DNA of 64,000 nt from an uncultured Methanomassiliicoccus sp. GTDB lineage: Archaea > Thermoplasmatota > Thermoplasmata > Methanomassiliicoccales > Methanomassiliicoccaceae. The stretch is from NCBI GenBank assembly GCA_905202485.1, contig CAJKRY010000003.1, positions 65,299-129,298 on the forward strand, in the 5' to 3' direction. Numbering within the stretch: the first letter of the stretch is position 1; the number at the start of each line of letters is the position of its first letter. Shown one piece after another: positions 27,825-37,051 of this stretch. Position numbers and translations under genes: made by a program. The notes beneath the pieces are model-generated. The model saw only the letters and a program-made list of their open reading frames with translations, searched no databases and was not told where the DNA came from.

Positions 27825-29120
27825 ATGGAACCTGTCCTACAAGTGGCTCTTGATTTTATGCATAAGAAGAGAGCTCTTGAAATTGCTGCGGAGGCGGTAA
27901 AGGGCGGTGCAGACTGGATTGAAGCCGGCACGCCTTTGATTAAGTCCGAGGGATCAGATGTCATACGGGAGCTGAAGAAGACTTTCCCGGGACACACGAT
28001 AATTGCAGACATGAAGACTATGGATGTAGGCGCTACAGAAGTTGAAATAGCCTCTAAAGCCGGTGCAGACATAATCTCAATTCTCGGTTTGGCTGACGAC
28101 AGCACAATTGAAGAGGCAGTAACTTCCGCAATGCAGTATGGATCCAAGATCATGATCGATCTGATCGGAGTTGCCGACAGAGTTAAACGTTCCAAAACTG
28201 CCGAAACGCTCGGAGTTTCTTACATCTGTCTGCACATCGGTATTGATCAACAGATGAAAGGCGAAAGTTCGCCGATTGACATTTTAAAACAGATAGTTTC
28301 AGAGGTATCTATTCCAGTGGCGGTGGCTGGAGGCATCACGCAGGATACAGCTCCTGCACTCCTCGATGCCGGAGCATCCATCATCATTGCAGGCGGCAGC
28401 ATAATCAAAGCCAAGGATGTCTGCAGAGCCACAGAAGACATGAAAACCGCGATGGCTACTCATAAAAGCGTCGCATCAAATGTTGCTAAAAAATACGGCT
28501 CAGATGAATTGTATGATGCTTTTGCTTTGGCTTCGACAGCAAACATCTCAGATGCCATGCACAGGACCGGTGTGCTTTCAGGAATAGTTCCCAGAAACAA
28601 ACCTGGCACCAAAATGATCGGCCGTGCTTTAACTGTACAGACTGTAAATGGAGACTGGGCAAAGCCTGTGGAGGCCATTGACCAGGGCAGGGAAGGAGAT
28701 GTTCTAGTCATTGACGTCGGGGGCGGGGATACAGCCGTCTTCGGTGCTCTGGCCGCCTGGAGCTGCATATCAAAAGGAATAAGAGGCGTGGTAATAGACG
28801 GAGCAATCAGAGATATGGATGAAATCTATGAGATGGGCTTTCCTGCCTTCTCTAGATACTCAGTTCCCAATGCCAGCGAGCCCAAAGGATTCGGTGGCAT
28901 AGGCCATAATATAATCTGCGGCGGTATGACGATAAAACCTGGCGACTGGATTATCGGCGACGACTGCGGTGTCGTAGTGGTACCTCAGGAAAAAGCCACA
29001 GAGATCGCTAACCGCTCAGTCGATGTGGCTGAGAGGGAAAACAGGATCCGTGAGGAGATAAAAAAGGGCAGCACTCTGTCTAAAGTGCTGGAATTGGAAA
29101 AGTGGGAACAAGTCCATTAA
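27825..29120 (+). CDS. Hexulose-6-phosphate synthase fused to RraA-like domain
   Basis: Residues about 1-210 are a TIM-barrel 3-hexulose-6-phosphate synthase of the OMP decarboxylase superfamily (ALDFMHKKRALEIA, catalytic IIADMKTMD, phosphate site AVAGGITQ). Residues about 225-431 are an RraA/HMG-aldolase-like domain (TANISDAMHR, GGDTAVFGALA, VVIDGAIRDMDE). HPS runs the ribulose monophosphate pathway; in archaea it usually works in reverse to supply ribulose 5-phosphate for nucleotide synthesis. This fusion is known in other archaea and the second domain's role is uncertain. No isomerase (PHI) gene lies nearby. Confidence 0.88.
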   Translation: MEPVLQVALDFMHKKRALEIAAEAVKGGADWIEAGTPLIKSEGSDVIRELKKTFPGHTIIADMKTMDVGATEVEIASKAGADIISILGLADDSTIEEAVTSAMQYGSKIMIDLIGVADRVKRSKTAETLGVSYICLHIGIDQQMKGESSPIDILKQIVSEVSIPVAVAGGITQDTAPALLDAGASIIIAGGSIIKAKDVCRATEDMKTAMATHKSVASNVAKKYGSDELYDAFALASTANISDAMHRTGVLSGIVPRNKPGTKMIGRALTVQTVNGDWAKPVEAIDQGREGDVLVIDVGGGDTAVFGALAAWSCISKGIRGVVIDGAIRDMDEIYEMGFPAFSRYSVPNASEPKGFGGIGHNIICGGMTIKPGDWIIGDDCGVVVVPQEKATEIANRSVDVAERENRIREEIKKGSTLSKVLELEKWEQVH

Positions 29121-29132
29121 AAATTATTTTTA

Positions 29133-29158
29133 CCTCACCTTTAATGGTGAGGCTTTTT
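29133..29158 (+). terminator. Intrinsic terminator of the HPS-RraA gene
   Basis: CCTCACC (29133-29139) and GGTGAGG (29146-29152) form a 7-bp stem with a 6-base loop, followed by CTTTTT. It occupies the gap between convergent genes and is oriented for the plus strand. Confidence 0.8.
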
Positions 29159-29165
29159 GATATTC

Positions 29166-30056
29166 TCAGTAGCGGATTCCGCCAGCCATGTTTTCAAGCC
29201 TTCTGATTCTCTCTTCCATCGGAGGATGGGTTGAGAATAATGAGGCTAATCCTTTGCCGGAAAACGGATTTACTATGAATAGTGATGAAGATGAAGGGTT
29301 GCCGAAGTCCATTGGTTTAGCTTTGTTTCCAGCTTCCAATTTTCTCAGGGCATTTGCCAGCGCCATCGGGCGGCCTATCATCATTGCACCTTCATAGTCA
29401 GCTTTGTACTCTCTGCTCCTTGAAACAGCCAGCTGAAGCAGCATTGCTGCAATAGGAGCAGTTATGGCGACTATCAGTGCAATAATTACATTGCCTTCTC
29501 TGTTATCTCCGCCGCCGAACAGTGTTCCCCAGTAGAATGTTCTGGAGGCAAAGGATATTGCTCCAGCCAGAGTAGATGCGACAGACATAACCATGATATC
29601 TTTGTCTTTCACGTGTGCCATTTCATGGGCCAATACGCCGGTGAGCTCGTCGTCTGTCAGGTAGTCTAATATGCCCTGGGTTGCCGCTACAACCGCATGT
29701 TTCTTATTACGGCCTGTAGCAAATGCATTGGGTGTTTTTGACGGTACGATGGCTATCTTCGGCATTGGAAGTCCAGACAGCTGTGAAAGGTTGCGGACTA
29801 TGCGGTGGAGTCTGGGTGCTTCTTCTTCAGTAACAATCTTTGCTCTGTATGTGGCGAGCACGATCTTGTCTGAGAAGAAATATGACACCAGATTCATTAC
29901 AATCGCTAATGCTAAGAAAATAGATACACCAAGTACCCAGTTTCCTCCCATTGCGAATTCTCCAAGCAGCCAGCCTATGGCTGCAAATATCAAGGACATC
30001 ACTATAAACAGTAATAAGGTCCTTAAGGTAGCAGAAGCTCCCATTTGTTTATTCAC
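29166..30056 (-). CDS. htpX: HtpX-like membrane zinc metalloprotease
   Basis: A 296-residue M48 peptidase with the zinc motif H144-E-M-A-H148 and the third ligand region EYKADYEGA. Two N-terminal membrane helices (about 12-35 and 40-62) and two more after the active site anchor it. HtpX degrades misfolded membrane proteins. The C-terminal HPPMEERIRRLENM is characteristic. On the minus strand it has its own upstream region with a TATA-like TATATAAG complement near 30085. Confidence 0.93.
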   Translation of the reverse strand: MNKQMGASATLRTLLLFIVMSLIFAAIGWLLGEFAMGGNWVLGVSIFLALAIVMNLVSYFFSDKIVLATYRAKIVTEEEAPRLHRIVRNLSQLSGLPMPKIAIVPSKTPNAFATGRNKKHAVVAATQGILDYLTDDELTGVLAHEMAHVKDKDIMVMSVASTLAGAISFASRTFYWGTLFGGGDNREGNVIIALIVAITAPIAAMLLQLAVSRSREYKADYEGAMMIGRPMALANALRKLEAGNKAKPMDFGNPSSSSLFIVNPFSGKGLASLFSTHPPMEERIRRLENMAGGIRY

Positions 30057-30207
30057 CTATAATCTCAACCTACGATGTCTGTCTATATAAGTGTTAAGTA
30101 TGGAAAAATTAAGGATTTCTGCACTGTCTATTCCAGACTGCCTATTATAGCTATTTTAGTTGAATTTGGAGAGAAAATAATTAAGTAAGCTATGAGTTAA
30201 GGAGCAT

Positions 30208-31257
30208 ATGGCAAGCAGTAAAAAAAAGTGGTTTGGCTACCTTTTCACGGCGGCCTTGTCCTTAATTCTCATACTTGCACTGCTTGTTTCAGCCGATGTT
30301 AATGAAGTTTCTGAAGAGCTGTCCCATTCCAGCCTGTCGCTGATAATTGTTGCAGCCCTTCTCTATATATCAATGGTATTTGTCAGGACTGTAAGGTGGT
30401 ATATCCTGCTGAAAGGTGCAGGCCAGACGCTTCCTTTCAAGTCCTGTCTTCCCCACTATGCAGTCGGACAGGCTCTTAATGATGTAACTCCCGGAAGAGT
30501 TCTGGGAGATGCCGTAAGAGCTGCAGGAATAAGTGAAGAGGAAGAAGGAGTCTCCATCGGAGCCTCTCTCTCAACGCTTGTCTATGAAAGAGTCATGGAC
30601 ATGCTTTTTACGACAATTGCTTTAGTGGCTTCCTTTGCATCCGTATATATCTTCGGAATCTACGAAGGCGCCTGGGATGCACTCGCCATATTAATGATCT
30701 TAATAGTCTTCGGAAACCTTCTGGTTGTGGGAATCATCTCTCATCCGGCTATCGCCGCCAAAGTAGGTGCCTTTGGTAAATGGGTCTCCAAGGCGCTGAA
30801 AAATGAAAAGGACAGGGAAAGATTCTCCAGATGGGTCGATAAAACCGTTGCGTCATTCAACGAAGGCCGTTCGCTTTCCTGGAAGACAAACAGAAAACAC
30901 ATTTTGACTTCTGTATTTCTCACTATCTTAATCTGGTGCATGGAATTCACAAGAATGGTAATCATCTTCGATGCCATCGGAGCGACGGTTTTCTTATCTG
31001 TAATTGTACTGTCGTCAATCATCAGTTTTACTGCACAGCTGATCTTCCCTGCAGGAGGCGGCAACATGATGGTGGTCTCGGAATTTTTCCAGGCTGCAGG
31101 CCTTACTTCTGCAGTTTCTGCCACGGCCGGTCTGCTTTCAATAATTACCAGCATATGGCTCATGGTACCGATTGCGCTCTGTATATTTATTATAAAAAAG
31201 GGCAGGTACGGGACCCGTAAGGGAAGAGCGAGGCAGCAGCAGGTTGCAAATGAATAA
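30208..31257 (+). CDS. Lysylphosphatidylglycerol synthetase TM-like (UPF0104) membrane protein
   Basis: A 349-residue polytopic protein with about eight membrane segments. It resembles the UPF0104/LPG-synthase transmembrane domain family, seen alone in archaea as putative lipid flippases or glycolipid transporters. Supporting features are FVRTVRWYILLKG, the HYAVGQALNDVTPGRVLGDAVRA loop and the late PAGGGNMMVVSEFF segment. It lacks the soluble aminoacyl transferase domain of MprF. The basic C-terminus (GTRKGRARQQQ) faces the cytoplasm. priS starts about 33 bases downstream, so co-transcription is likely. Confidence 0.8.
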   Translation: MASSKKKWFGYLFTAALSLILILALLVSADVNEVSEELSHSSLSLIIVAALLYISMVFVRTVRWYILLKGAGQTLPFKSCLPHYAVGQALNDVTPGRVLGDAVRAAGISEEEEGVSIGASLSTLVYERVMDMLFTTIALVASFASVYIFGIYEGAWDALAILMILIVFGNLLVVGIISHPAIAAKVGAFGKWVSKALKNEKDRERFSRWVDKTVASFNEGRSLSWKTNRKHILTSVFLTILIWCMEFTRMVIIFDAIGATVFLSVIVLSSIISFTAQLIFPAGGGNMMVVSEFFQAAGLTSAVSATAGLLSIITSIWLMVPIALCIFIIKKGRYGTRKGRARQQQVANE

Positions 31258-31290
31258 CCTAATTTAGAGGCAGTGTATTTTGGTTTTACA

Positions 31291-32511
31291 ATGGCATCTG
31301 ACAAAGAGTTTATGATGGAGAGGTTTAGAAGGTACTATTCTAAAAATCATCCATATATTCCTACAATGTTCAAAAACCGGGAATTCGGTTTTATGTTCTT
31401 TGACAGGAGCTTTGTGCAGAGGCATATGGCTTTCACATCCGATGAGGCGCTTTATTCATTTTTACAGATGCAGGTTCCGTCTCATTCGTACCACTCTACC
31501 GCATACTATCACTTCCCAGGAGCCGCTACGATGGAAGACAAACAGTGGATCGGTGCTGATCTGATTTTTGATCTGGATGCAGACCACATTCCCGGTGCAG
31601 AACTGATGAGCTATGATGAAATGCTTGCCAGGATCAAAATTGAAGTTCTGCGTCTGGTAGACGACTTTCTTCTGGGAGATTTAGGATTTGATGCTTCGCA
31701 TCTAAGAATAGTTTTCTCCGGCGGCAGAGGATATCACATCCACGTCAGCGATCCGAGGGTGGCTTCCCTCAAAAGTCATGAGAGGAGAGAGATTGTAGAT
31801 TACATTGCAGGCAACAATCTCAATATGGACTGGGTATTTCCTACCAAAACCGTTAGTGTCACAGAGATCAAAGGAAGAGTTCAGGAAAGTCGGGTCAGAT
31901 GCATTCCTTCCCGCGGTGCCGGGGGATGGAAAGGAAAAATGAGGATAGGCATTGCCTGGCTGATTGAAGAGATGAGATCTCTGGATGTCAAAGAGTTGCG
32001 CGCCAGGCTTCCTTATCTGAACGGCCATTCCGAGTCGCTGATCAACGGCATGCTGAAAGATCTCTATGAGAAAAGAGGAGAGAGATCCGGCAGCGACATG
32101 CTTCTGGAAAAGAATATCTTCGACTGCTTTACCAACAAAAGGTATGAGGACCTTTTCATCGGACTGCTGGAGTACGAAGTGATTCCCAGATTTAGATGCG
32201 AAATCGACGAACCCGTTACAGCTGACATTAAACGACTGATCAGGCTGCCTGGAAGTTTACACGGCAAAAGCGGGCTGAAAGTCGTGCCGATGGAAAGAGA
32301 CGATCTTGATGATTTCAATCCTCTTCTGGATGCTGTTCCGGAGATCTATACTGACAGAGATATCGAAGTATTTCTGAGGCGGAAAGTGGATGTTACAATC
32401 CGCGGGAAACGCATAACTGGTGAGGGGATATGCAAAGTTCCTGAGTATGCCGCTATGTTTTTGATCGGTCGTAAAGAAGCTACCCTGGAGTTTGTTGAGA
32501 GCTTAGAATAA
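31291..32511 (+). CDS. priS: DNA primase small (catalytic) subunit
   Basis: The archaeal/eukaryotic primase catalytic subunit, 406 residues from the ATG at 31291. The metal-binding FDLDAD motif provides D94 and D96, and SGGRGYHIHV carries further active-site residues. The late RLPGSLHGKSGLKV motif is the conserved nucleotide-binding segment. A GTG at 31273 would add six residues without support. PriL is encoded 29 kb away (61372). The 3' end overlaps the convergent radical SAM gene by nine bases. Confidence 0.94.
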   Translation: MASDKEFMMERFRRYYSKNHPYIPTMFKNREFGFMFFDRSFVQRHMAFTSDEALYSFLQMQVPSHSYHSTAYYHFPGAATMEDKQWIGADLIFDLDADHIPGAELMSYDEMLARIKIEVLRLVDDFLLGDLGFDASHLRIVFSGGRGYHIHVSDPRVASLKSHERREIVDYIAGNNLNMDWVFPTKTVSVTEIKGRVQESRVRCIPSRGAGGWKGKMRIGIAWLIEEMRSLDVKELRARLPYLNGHSESLINGMLKDLYEKRGERSGSDMLLEKNIFDCFTNKRYEDLFIGLLEYEVIPRFRCEIDEPVTADIKRLIRLPGSLHGKSGLKVVPMERDDLDDFNPLLDAVPEIYTDRDIEVFLRRKVDVTIRGKRITGEGICKVPEYAAMFLIGRKEATLEFVESLE

Positions 32512-33306
32512 TGAACAGCACTCACTCTTTTCGATTATTGTCCATCCTTCTTCTTTTAAAATTTCTATTGTTTTACTGCCTGGTACTGCAATTGCTGAAG
32601 CTCCAGCCTTTATACATTCGATATCTAGCGAAGTATTTCCCCTTGGCCTCATGCAGCCTACCGTGACTGAATTTCTTGTTTTAACTGCCTCTGAAATAAT
32701 CAAAGGCATTCTTTCTGCATTGCTCTTCATGCCTCTGGCGGGAATCAGGCCCAGAACAACGATGGATGACACTTTGAATTTAGAGATTACTTTCAATGAT
32801 TCCATCTCGCCTTCTGCCGACTGCAGTCCGATGCAGACATGGGGGACAATTTTTATCGCCCCTTCCAGTGCTTCCAGTGTCTCTTCATACATACCCGGAG
32901 AAACATCAAGATTGAGACAGTTTTTTATTACCTTTCTATCCTGAACTATGTCGACAGAGAAGCTGTCGACTCCTGCTGCCATGAGCTCCAGTGCCTCAGG
33001 TCTTTTCAGAAATCCTGTGTGTATGTTGATTTTAAGATCCGTCTCATTTTTTATTCTTTTTATTGCATTCAGAAACGGCATGATCTCGACTCTGCCATTT
33101 CCGTCGCATCCTCCGCTGAGCAGAAATCCTTCTGCACCCTGTGATTGTAGTTTTTCAGCGATTGAGATTATGTTTTCTGGCTTCACTGGCACCATGCCTT
33201 TTAAAAATCTTCCTTTGCAATATTTACACTGCTGTACGCATTCGCGGCCTGTTACAGAAAGTGCAGGAAACTTCTTGTCTGGATAGTATGCTGTTAAAAT
33301 TTTCAT
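32503..33306 (-). CDS. Radical SAM protein, biotin-synthase-like (COG1856-like)
   Basis: A 267-residue radical SAM enzyme with the motif CxxxCxxC (CVQQCKYC) about 23 residues after the ATG at 33306, and a GFLLSGGCDGNG SAM-binding strand carrying an additional cysteine. It resembles COG1856, archaeal proteins annotated as biotin synthase homologs without known function. The C-terminus ends in ECCSLF, giving a vicinal cysteine pair. An ATG 18 codons upstream (33360) would add a Lys/Asn-rich leader and seems less likely. Confidence 0.75.
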   Translation of the reverse strand: MKILTAYYPDKKFPALSVTGRECVQQCKYCKGRFLKGMVPVKPENIISIAEKLQSQGAEGFLLSGGCDGNGRVEIMPFLNAIKRIKNETDLKINIHTGFLKRPEALELMAAGVDSFSVDIVQDRKVIKNCLNLDVSPGMYEETLEALEGAIKIVPHVCIGLQSAEGEMESLKVISKFKVSSIVVLGLIPARGMKSNAERMPLIISEAVKTRNSVTVGCMRPRGNTSLDIECIKAGASAIAVPGSKTIEILKEEGWTIIEKSECCSLF

Positions 33307-33415
33307 AATTCTATTCCGGATATTGTTTTTAATGTGATGACTTTTGTTCTTAAATACCATAAGCTCATAAAAATCCGCCTGAGAGACGTTTTTAGAAAGC
33401 CATAGATACCAAAAG

Positions 33416-33424
33416 CTTATATTA
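33416..33424 (+). promoter_or_regulatory. TATA box of the LX-pfdA-ftsY operon
   Basis: CTTATATTA lies 44 bases upstream of the ATG at 33460, fitting an archaeal promoter with a leader of about 15-20 bases. Confidence 0.5.
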
Positions 33425-33459
33425 CTAGGTCATTGTTGCGAGTTGAAAGAGGTTTATCA

Positions 33460-33693
33460 ATGAACGCTTACCGTGCCGTTGGTGCATTAAAAACTGGAAA
33501 GTTCAGCTGGCAGAAATTCAGCCTTGAATTAGCCGCTGAAGATGAAGCTCAGGTTTCAGAGCAGGTTTACTCTAACTTGGGCAGCCGCCACAAACTGAAG
33601 AGACAGCAGATCAGAATCGATGAAATCACACTTCTTGATAAAGACAGCATCACAGATCTTACAGTTCAATACCTCGTTGGAGGGGCGCAATGA
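33460..33693 (+). CDS. rpl18a: Ribosomal protein LX (L18a/eL20)
   Basis: A 77-residue archaeal large-subunit ribosomal protein. The pattern YRAVGALKTGKFSWQKFSLELAAEDEAQVSEQVYSNLGSRHKLKR... is typical, with the RRxIxIDEIT-like segment following. The ATG at 33460 is preferred over a TTG nine codons upstream. LX, prefoldin alpha and FtsY form a conserved archaeal gene string; the stop overlaps the pfdA start (ATGA). Confidence 0.93.
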   Translation: MNAYRAVGALKTGKFSWQKFSLELAAEDEAQVSEQVYSNLGSRHKLKRQQIRIDEITLLDKDSITDLTVQYLVGGAQ

Positions 33694-34109
33694 ACGAAAA
33701 CGAGCTGCGTCAGGCAATGTCCACTTTGGAGCTTTACCGCACTCAGCTGGCCAGCATTGCAGAAAATCAGCAGCTCATTCAAGTGTCCGTTGAAGAACTG
33801 GCAAGGGCACGCGAGACATTTGTTCAATATAAAAATGCAGAACCAGGCTCTGAACTTCTCATCCCTATCGGAGGAAGTTCCTTCGTATTTGCCAAAGTCG
33901 AAGTAAACGACAAGGCAATCGTCGGAGTAGGAACTGGAATCTCTATGGAAAAGCCGATCGATGAAGCCATTGCATTAATGGAAGACAGGGCCAAAGAGCT
34001 CATGGATTCCCTTAAGACCTTAATCGACCGCCGCATGGAAATAGAGTCTAAGGCTGAAGAGTTAACCTATATCGTTCAGCAAGAGATTTCTGCATTGAAT
34101 GGGCAGTGA
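33690..34109 (+). CDS. pfdA: Prefoldin subunit alpha
   Basis: A 139-residue chaperone subunit with two long coiled-coil helices (about 1-45 and 95-139) flanking a beta hairpin region (ELLIPIGGSSFVFAKVEVNDKAIVGVGTGISMEK). Prefoldin captures nascent proteins and delivers them to the thermosome. It overlaps LX and is followed three bases later by ftsY. Confidence 0.94.
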   Translation: MNENELRQAMSTLELYRTQLASIAENQQLIQVSVEELARARETFVQYKNAEPGSELLIPIGGSSFVFAKVEVNDKAIVGVGTGISMEKPIDEAIALMEDRAKELMDSLKTLIDRRMEIESKAEELTYIVQQEISALNGQ

Positions 34110-34112
34110 TAG

Positions 34113-35675
34113 GTGGAAAAAGTGTTCGATTCGCTTAAGAAAAAACTTTCAGCTTTAAAAAGCAAGGAGTCAGAGCGGATCGAAGATCTTGAGGAGCCTG
34201 AAGAATCAGACTACTCAATTCCAGAGGAGCCAGTGGAAGAACCGAAGAAAAAGGCTCCTGTAAAAACTGCCAAGTCTAAATCGGACGATGACGACCTTAT
34301 AGATGACGATTTTTGGGACGACGAAGCCTTCTGGAAGAATGACAAATTTTTTGAAGATGCTCCAGAAGACGAAGAGGATTTTGAAGAGGACATAGTTCCA
34401 GAAAAGCCCGCTCCCAAACCAGCTCCCAAACAGCCAGTTAAAAAAGAACAGCCTCAGCCTGAAGAAAAATCTCCAGCTGAGAAGCCGGCGCCAGAGGAGC
34501 AGAAACATACTAAAGTGTCTATTTTTGAAAGGCGATCAAAACAGGCAGAAGTTAAGCAGAAGGAAGAGGACGTATCTCCAAAAATGGAGGAAGTCAAACC
34601 TCCAGAGTCTGTAAAACGTGAAGAAGTAAAAGTCCGGCCTGTAAAGCACGATGAAGTTAAGGCTCCAGAACCGGTAAAACAGGAAGAGGTTGAGCCTCAG
34701 CCTGCTGTAAAACATGAAGAAGCGAATATTCAGACTAACGAATCAGAAACGAAGCCCGCTGAGGACTCTAAAAAAGGCTTTTTCTCCAAACGCGCTGAGA
34801 AAAAGCAGGAAGCCCCATCTGCCAAGAGCGTCAAGTCGATCGATAAAGACGACATTGAAAGCATACTCTGGGATCTGGAAATAGGTCTGCTGGAGTCTGA
34901 TGTAGCTCTGCCTGTCATTGATACAATCAAAGAAGGCGTCCAGCAGGTATTATCTGAAAGAAAGGTCGAGCGTGGAGAAAATCTCGGAAACATCGTCGAA
35001 GAGGCTTTGAAGAGCGCCATCGGAGGAGTTCTTCAGTCCAATGAGTTTGATTTTGATAAGTTCATTGATGAATGCGGCAAACCGGCAGTGGTAATGTTTG
35101 TCGGTATTAACGGAACAGGAAAAACCACCTCCATTGCCAAACTGGCAAACCGTCTGCAGAAGAACGGCAGAACAGTTGTTTTAGCTGCTTCAGACACATT
35201 CCGTGCAGGCGCGATCGAACAGCTTACCATTCATTCTGATAACTTAGGCGTCAAGATAATCAAACATCAGTCCGGAGCAGACCCGGCAGCCGTTGCATAT
35301 GATGCAGTTGAGCATGCTAAGTCAAAGCACAAGGATGTTGTTCTTGTCGATACAGCAGGCAGGATGCAGACAAACTCTAACCTGATGGATGAAATGAAGA
35401 AAATCAAACGTGTCGTCAAACCGAATCTTGTTGTATTTGTAGGAGACGCGTTAGCCGGAAACGATGCAGTCGAACAGGCCAAAGCATTTAACGATGCCAT
35501 CGGCCTTGACGCTATTATTCTCACAAAGATCGATGCCGACGCCAAAGGCGGAGCAGCTTTATCCATAGCACACTCAATCGGCAAGCCGATTGCCTTTATG
35601 AGCACTGGACAGGAATATGAAGACATCATCAAATTCGACAGCCAGTGGATGTTAGACAGGCTGTTTTCTGATTAA
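34113..35675 (+). CDS. ftsY: Signal recognition particle receptor FtsY
   Basis: The SRP GTPase receptor, 520 residues. The C-terminal NG domain (about 235-520) shows the P-loop GINGTGKTTSIAKLA, the DTFRAGAIEQL insertion-box segment, DTAGRMQ and the TKIDADAKGG guanine-specificity motif. The first 235 residues are a highly charged region of Glu, Lys and Pro with imperfect PVKxEEV repeats, longer than in most archaeal FtsY and perhaps used for membrane or ribosome contact. The start is GTG. It overlaps the convergent M20 peptidase by four bases. Confidence 0.95.
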   Translation: MEKVFDSLKKKLSALKSKESERIEDLEEPEESDYSIPEEPVEEPKKKAPVKTAKSKSDDDDLIDDDFWDDEAFWKNDKFFEDAPEDEEDFEEDIVPEKPAPKPAPKQPVKKEQPQPEEKSPAEKPAPEEQKHTKVSIFERRSKQAEVKQKEEDVSPKMEEVKPPESVKREEVKVRPVKHDEVKAPEPVKQEEVEPQPAVKHEEANIQTNESETKPAEDSKKGFFSKRAEKKQEAPSAKSVKSIDKDDIESILWDLEIGLLESDVALPVIDTIKEGVQQVLSERKVERGENLGNIVEEALKSAIGGVLQSNEFDFDKFIDECGKPAVVMFVGINGTGKTTSIAKLANRLQKNGRTVVLAASDTFRAGAIEQLTIHSDNLGVKIIKHQSGADPAAVAYDAVEHAKSKHKDVVLVDTAGRMQTNSNLMDEMKKIKRVVKPNLVVFVGDALAGNDAVEQAKAFNDAIGLDAIILTKIDADAKGGAALSIAHSIGKPIAFMSTGQEYEDIIKFDSQWMLDRLFSD

Positions 35676-36901
35676 GCTCTGAAACATAATTTGTATACTG
35701 TCAAAACGAAGACTGCCGAGTCGTTGACGATATTTTCTATTTTTGCATACTCATTAGTCTGATGCGCCAGGCCTTCAACTGTCTGCCAGGCGTAAGCATT
35801 GTATCCTGCCTTTCTGAACCAGTTGGCACAAGTCTGCCCGCCGATACCTATCGCTTTCGCCTCTGCTTTGATAACCGTGCGTATTGAATCTTTCAAGGTT
35901 GAGAACTCTCTGCTGTCTGTAACAGAAGGAGGTCCAGCAGGATCTACACGGATGTCTTCGACCATGACTTCTATCTTATTCTTTTCAGAATATTCAGCAG
36001 CAAAATTCTTTGCAAATGCTATGCATTCTTCTATTGAATATTCAGGAAGCAGCCTGATGTCAAAGAAGACATTCTCCACTTCTGGAATGATATTTATGCT
36101 GCCTTCTTCATTTTCTCTTTTTGTAGGTTCGAATGTTGAAATCCCGTAATTATATGCAGGATTGCTGAGATTGAAATGAGCATACAGTCTGTCTCTGAGA
36201 GCCAGAATGAACTTAGATCCCTCGACAAGAGCGTTAATTCCCCTGTTAGGCACTGATGCATGAACCTGCTTGCCCCTTGCTGAAGCTTTCAGCCAGATTA
36301 TTGATTTTTCCATTATTTCTATGCTTGAACCTGTAGTTTCTCCAAAATCCGGGACAAAGAACACGTCTTCTTTTCTGAAGTGGCCCTGTTCTATCAGCGG
36401 CCTTATGCCATAGAGCGAGCCGGCTTCTTCATCTGCCACCAGAACAACTCCGTATGATAGCGCAGGCTCTTCTTTAAGCTCTGAGAGAATTTTCAAGGTG
36501 AATAAGGATGAGATCACGGATTGACCGTTGTCTTCCGAGCCTCTGCCGTAAATTTTTCCGTCTTTTACTGCAGGATCAAACGGGTCGCTGTCCCAGGAGT
36601 TCAGGTTTCCAGGAGACACAGTGTCCATGTGCGCAACCAGCCAGATTGTTTTTTCTTCTTTTCCTTTTATTCTGCTGAGGAGATTAGGTCTAGTGCCTAT
36701 TCTTTCGTCTTCAATCTCCACTCTTTCCACCGGCAGGTTCCATGATTTAAGCAGATTCTCCAAATGATCTGCGCGCCTGCCTTCCCCGTCTCCGCCGTTT
36801 TCCGGCCCCATAGCGGGGATTCTCAGCATTGCAGTCAATTCATCTACCATCTGTTTTTGATAAGTCTCCGCACGTTCAATGAGTTCTTTTTCAGACTGCA
36901 T
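35672..36901 (-). CDS. M20-family metallopeptidase (ArgE/DapE/carboxypeptidase-like)
   Basis: A 409-residue zinc-dependent amidohydrolase. WLVAHMDTVSPG supplies the first metal ligands, GRGSEDNGQ the bridging aspartate and VADEEAGS the catalytic glutamate pair. A dimerisation/lid domain with HASVPNRGINA lies in the middle. The M20 family includes acetylornithine and succinyl-diaminopimelate deacylases and dipeptidases. The substrate cannot be set from sequence, and no lysine or arginine genes are adjacent. Confidence 0.85.
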   Translation of the reverse strand: MQSEKELIERAETYQKQMVDELTAMLRIPAMGPENGGDGEGRRADHLENLLKSWNLPVERVEIEDERIGTRPNLLSRIKGKEEKTIWLVAHMDTVSPGNLNSWDSDPFDPAVKDGKIYGRGSEDNGQSVISSLFTLKILSELKEEPALSYGVVLVADEEAGSLYGIRPLIEQGHFRKEDVFFVPDFGETTGSSIEIMEKSIIWLKASARGKQVHASVPNRGINALVEGSKFILALRDRLYAHFNLSNPAYNYGISTFEPTKRENEEGSINIIPEVENVFFDIRLLPEYSIEECIAFAKNFAAEYSEKNKIEVMVEDIRVDPAGPPSVTDSREFSTLKDSIRTVIKAEAKAIGIGGQTCANWFRKAGYNAYAWQTVEGLAHQTNEYAKIENIVNDSAVFVLTVYKLCFRA

Positions 36902-37051
36902 CAGCTTCGCTATGGTTTTAGTATAACTTATTCTTGTCGAGTGTTCTAGATTATATATGTCAGAATAATGATATGGGCAATATAGCGCTTATTTTATGCA
37001 AAACGATTTAGGTGCCTATCAGTTGAGCGTTAATAACAAGGAGTGTAGAGC

